Below are positions 61,001-64,000 of a stretch of 64,000 bases of DNA, one piece after another. Below the pieces are notes generated by a model. That model was not told the DNA's origin and did no database searches. It saw only the letters and a program-made list of their open reading frames with translations. This DNA is from Apostichopus japonicus (lineage: Eukaryota; Echinodermata; Holothuroidea; Aspidochirotida; Stichopodidae): assembly GCF_037975245.1 (NCBI RefSeq), contig NC_092569.1, positions 22,970,168 through 23,034,167 of the forward strand. The letters are read 5' to 3'. The translations under genes were made by a program, and so were the position numbers. Position 1 is the stretch's first letter. Every line of letters begins with the position of its first letter.

Positions 61001-61143
61001 AAGTAAAACAAATCTATTCAATTTTACTTTGAAGAAATTAATTTCATTTTATTAATATTTTAGAGACTTACCCGAAAACCATTTGAGTTTAAAAGCAGCA
61101 ACACCGCAAAGACGAAAAAACATTTGCTTCGAAGTTCTGCCAT
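49022..61143 (-). CDS. Gene B: secreted half-FReD/TIL/TILa/EGF/FReD protein, open
   Basis: Ten exons on the minus strand, one-to-one with gene A: 61072-61143 (signal peptide MAELRSKCFFVFAVLLLL), 56186-56216, 55890-55918, 54354-54384, 53297-53469 and 52635-52899 (half FReD), 52059-52267 (TIL), 51375-51674 (TILa, EGF, FReD2 N-part), 50855-51122 (FReD2 centre) and 49022-49524 (FReD2 C-part). The summed length is 1881 bases, giving 626 aa with no stop. The EGF (CEERNDVRRCYC, EGDGLTC) and TILa parts resemble the TIL/TILa/EGF cassettes of FCGBP and zonadhesin-like proteins. FReD2 has DQDND, GGWWY, and after an insertion CGYSSLNGDY and a KIRPSQ end. Likely an extracellular recognition or mucus/adhesion protein; the role is inferred from domains only. 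The 31-base second exon is the least certain. Confidence 0.83.
49240..49327 (-). repeat. In-frame Tyr/Cys-coding microsatellite in the last exon of gene B
   Basis: A trinucleotide tract (TAT/TGT with CAT, AAT on the minus strand) sits inside the open last exon. It encodes about 34 residues that are almost all Tyr and Cys with a few His and Asn. It forms the middle of an insertion of about 86 residues between GGWWY and SCGYSSLNG, which are nearly adjacent in ordinary FReDs. The frame is kept on both sides. Confidence 0.88.
53948..53986 (+). ncRNA. Hammerhead-ribozyme-like motif, copy 3
   Basis: Segmental-duplication partner of the motif at 31216: identical core (CTGAAGA, GATCCT/AGGATC, GAAAC, GTC) and stem I GCCT/AGGC. 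Its upstream neighbour differs only in small changes (ACTTGCCATTT rather than ACTTATCATTT). Confidence 0.45.
56420..60385. repeat. Internal tandem duplication in intron 1 of gene B
   Basis: Two units, about 56420-58437 and 58438-60385, each with ACGTGATCACGT (56526-56537 and 58549-58560) near its start and CATATGTAG.GTTTTGAAAC near its end. Unit 2 is complete here, including the roughly 700 bases (59185-59885) missing from A. Confidence 0.8.
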
Positions 61144-61288
61144 TGATCCAAAACGAAATAGAGAAAAAAAAGGTGCACAAAATAAAGGAGATACTTGCTG
61201 ACCTTCTGAGACAGTGACAGAAGTAATGAACGTGAAATCGTTACACAAGGAGGCACCTTCATACGTACGGATGTCCAATTGCACCACG

Positions 61289-61295
61289 TTATATA
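61289..61295 (-). promoter_or_regulatory. Candidate TATA box of gene B
   Basis: TATATAA on the minus strand, 146 bases upstream of the ATG of gene B (61141-61143), with the same spacing as in copy A. The surrounding 150 bases are nearly identical in both copies, so both genes probably share the same basal promoter. Confidence 0.4.
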
Positions 61296-64000
61296 TCAGT
61301 CGGTCATATTTAAGATCCATAATTTATGTTATGCAATCTAGTATGTCCCATATCGACATCTGTATTTAATGTAAGTGTCATTATTATTACAGGATAAATA
61401 TGTGCTTTGTCCACTTAGAAGCTCTTTTATCTCGAATCGTTAGTTAGAATTTAAAACTCGCGATTTTACCACAAGGAAAGGATAAGAATGGTTGTTTACA
61501 TCCCACACAATAAATGTCAAATTATCTGTATATTGACCGTTACTGAATTAAATGACTAGATTGTCATTGTTTTAAGCTTGCCACATATCTTTACGAATTA
61601 ACAAATATTAAGTCGAATGTGGAAGGCAAATGATAAGCACTAAGAACCGTGTTTGTCCGTCGTTTACTGATATGGGACATCATGCATGCAAAAGACGTTC
61701 TCAACGTATTAACATACTTTAACACCAAATCGCTTGGAATAGTGAGATATCGATATCAAACAGCACCTTTCGGATATTAGACGAATCACAGGAATAGTTA
61801 TTTCTGCTGGCCTATCACGGAATAGAGTATTTCTATTTAACGATGTGGTTTTGTTCTTATTTACTGGGGTGTTAAAAATTATCAATAATTTGGTTAAAAC
61901 AACAACGATAATATTGTTTTTCCACCCGATATTCATGGCTCGTACATTAACTACTATTCATGTCTTGTAACAAATGTTTTTAACACAAAGTAGTTATTAC
62001 TGATAATTATTTATAAACGGTTGTGGGACATAACTGTAGTTGCTGTGCCAACCATTGGGTGCGAGTTCTTTAACACGCGGTTAGAAAATGAAGTCGTATC
62101 TAGTCGTTTTATGCTATCAGTAAGCCTATGGGTATACCGGAACATTGCATTTCTTCGTTCTCGGAATGACGAATTGGCGTAGTTTAAAGAGAGTTGTGGA
62201 CTCTAATCAAACGGTACAGTACCTACTTTACTTCAAACACATATATAGTAGAGTAACTACTAATGCCACGTGTAACACATGTTACTACTGTTCAAGTCCC
62301 ACAACCGTGCATCATTAATCGTTACTTTGTGTTCGTAACACGGTAAACATGTGTTACAGGTGGCACCAGTACTTAATGTGCTAATTATGAGTATCGGCTG
62401 GTTTTTCACATATTATTATATTATTTGTTACAATATCACTCATGCAGTAAACTGTTGGAATGATGCAATTCACTTTAAATGATCATAGCCAGGAACTACC
62501 CATTTCATACGCATGATTTCAAAGTACCTTAACTGCTTTAACGTTACACAATCATTTACAAGGTAATGCCTTCTATTTTCCTTGCTGGTATGTACAAGCT
62601 ACTATATGATAAACAACGTGGCTGGCAACTTACGATACATAACGGAATCCGATGGACGTATAAATCGTATGATATCACGTGATTGAGCCACGTAGCACTG
62701 TTCCACGTGTTCGATATGATGACATCACAAGGAAATACATCTTGAATTATGACGTATCGTGGGTGGATTCTTTACTACAATGATACACAGACAAATTGTC
62801 AGACGTTATTATCTGTGCCAAGAAATCGGAGTCTATACTTCTTGTGTTAATTCACTTGCATACCCCCTTCCTCACATAACCTTGTGTAGGTATATCACCT
62901 AGTTGTAATTACAGGATTGTATTCGGAACGTGGTGAGAGAGGATGAGAGTGAAGTATTATATAAGCCTAATAAAAGAGATCACATTACATTTTACTGTGT
63001 CAGACAAAATGTTTGACACTCAGTTAAAATGTTTACTGGTAGTAAGATACAACCAAATGGTTGTACTCGCATATATGCCGTGAGTTACACTGCATGGTAT
63101 CGATGGGTGTATAGTACATGATGATTTGGTCAAAATTGTACAAACATATGTCTTTATTATCTCTAATTGTAATACTACAACAAGTAAGAAGGCGCTGTTA
63201 ACGACATGTTGGAGTAGAGCTATCACCTCATACTTATTATTAATGATAAGCGTTCATTCAAACACATTTCTATCATTATTTAAGTTAATTCGCCAATTAT
63301 AACTCATTGTCGGAATATTATTAAATTTCTCTCGTGATCTTTATGATTTTCTCCCATTCCGTCTAGGTTTTTGTACAAAGTAGCCAATGAAAGTCCTTAC
63401 CATTATTGTTGCTGAAAAACTTCTCGATCTATATAAATAAATACCATTCCAAAGACGTTTAGAATATTTCTACCTGCTTATGTTTGTGTTATGACGCACC
63501 CTCTAACACAACAAAAATCACTTTGAATTACTGGTAGCAATTTGGTAACACATTATACGGCGTCCCATACTGCTAGCTATTCCTGTAATCGGACATATCG
63601 ATTTTCACCGAAAATAGGATATACAAATAAATATTCATGGATATTTGACAATTACCAATCACATATATGTGAATAAAGATGTTTTGATTTCAAGTGTTGT
63701 ATACGCCACCTTTGTTTATATAATAAAATTGTACAGTGATGTGTTGGATTGGGATACATTAGGAATATGGGATATTTGAAATGGTTCTGTTAAAGTTAAA
63801 AAACAAAACACAATTTGAAGAGCCCCCTGTAATCGATTCCTGAGGGTATATGGATCGGAGAAGAACCTTCACATCATATACTCTATGAAATATTTATTTG
63901 TGGAATTGATAAACGATTATCCAAAGACATTTTTCCACCTATATTTTGGCAATATCTGTCATATATATTTCAATCATTTTCAATCAATTAGTTAACATTG
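61296..64000. other. Upstream flank of gene B to window end, no gene recognised
   Basis: Matches A 41302-44000 with scattered substitutions and small indels. No exon, RNA gene or intact transposon was seen. Confidence 0.45.

Larger units (their letters stand above)
44911..64000. repeat. Tandem segmental duplication, copy B (continues past the window)
   Basis: Head-to-tail with copy A, same orientation. Compared with A it lacks the three A-only mobile elements and about 0.7 kb matching A 21255-21940. It keeps about 0.7 kb at 59185-59885 that A lost. Homology still runs at 64000 (A about 44000), so the copy is incomplete here. Confidence 0.9.

Overview
The window is eukaryotic, AT-rich animal DNA: small exons with GT/AG junctions, long introns, microsatellites and a LINE. 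Its genes encode secreted fibrinogen-related-domain (FReD) proteins, in part with TIL, TILa and EGF modules. Expanded FReD lectin families and RTE-type LINEs suggest a marine invertebrate, possibly a deuterostome such as an echinoderm. That assignment is inference; no marker gene fixes the species. All gene models were read by eye from splice signals, reading-frame phase and domain motifs, without transcript support.

Left part (1-20.5 kb, plus strand). An 87-bp tandem array (41-715) and a fold-back element (748-988) precede the 3' part of FReD gene 1 (1198-4254). A decayed FReD copy follows (6246-7812). FReD/TIL gene 2 (10176-16381) starts with a signal-peptide exon and microexons, but its first FReD carries a 1-base frameshift and it has no second FReD. 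It runs in compatible phase into unrelated-looking exons (16469-18299). A 42-bp minisatellite and short palindromes fill 18.8-20.6 kb.

Right part (about 20.6-64 kb) is a tandem segmental duplication: copy A about 20.59-44.9 kb, and copy B about 44.91 kb to the window end, where it is still running. Each copy holds one minus-strand, ten-exon gene (A 26304-41149, B 49022-61143) predicted as: signal peptide, short linker from microexons, half FReD lacking its C-terminal exon, TIL, TILa, EGF, then a complete FReD. In the last exon an in-frame TAT/TGT microsatellite inserts a Tyr/Cys-rich stretch into the FReD beside the usual ligand pocket. Copy B is open (626 aa). Copy A has an in-frame stop inside the repeat (531 aa), which removes the last 85 residues.

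The A/B comparison dates several insertions present only in A: a full-length RTE-like LINE with an intact 1073-aa ORF and 7-bp target-site duplication (33684-37087); a 453-bp TA-flanked MITE (22184-22636); and a 454-bp retroelement-like insertion carrying a hammerhead-ribozyme-like motif (20766-21219). The hammerhead-like motif recurs at 31216 and 53948. The strongest leads are the half-FReD/TIL/TILa/EGF/FReD architecture and the coding microsatellite within the FReD.
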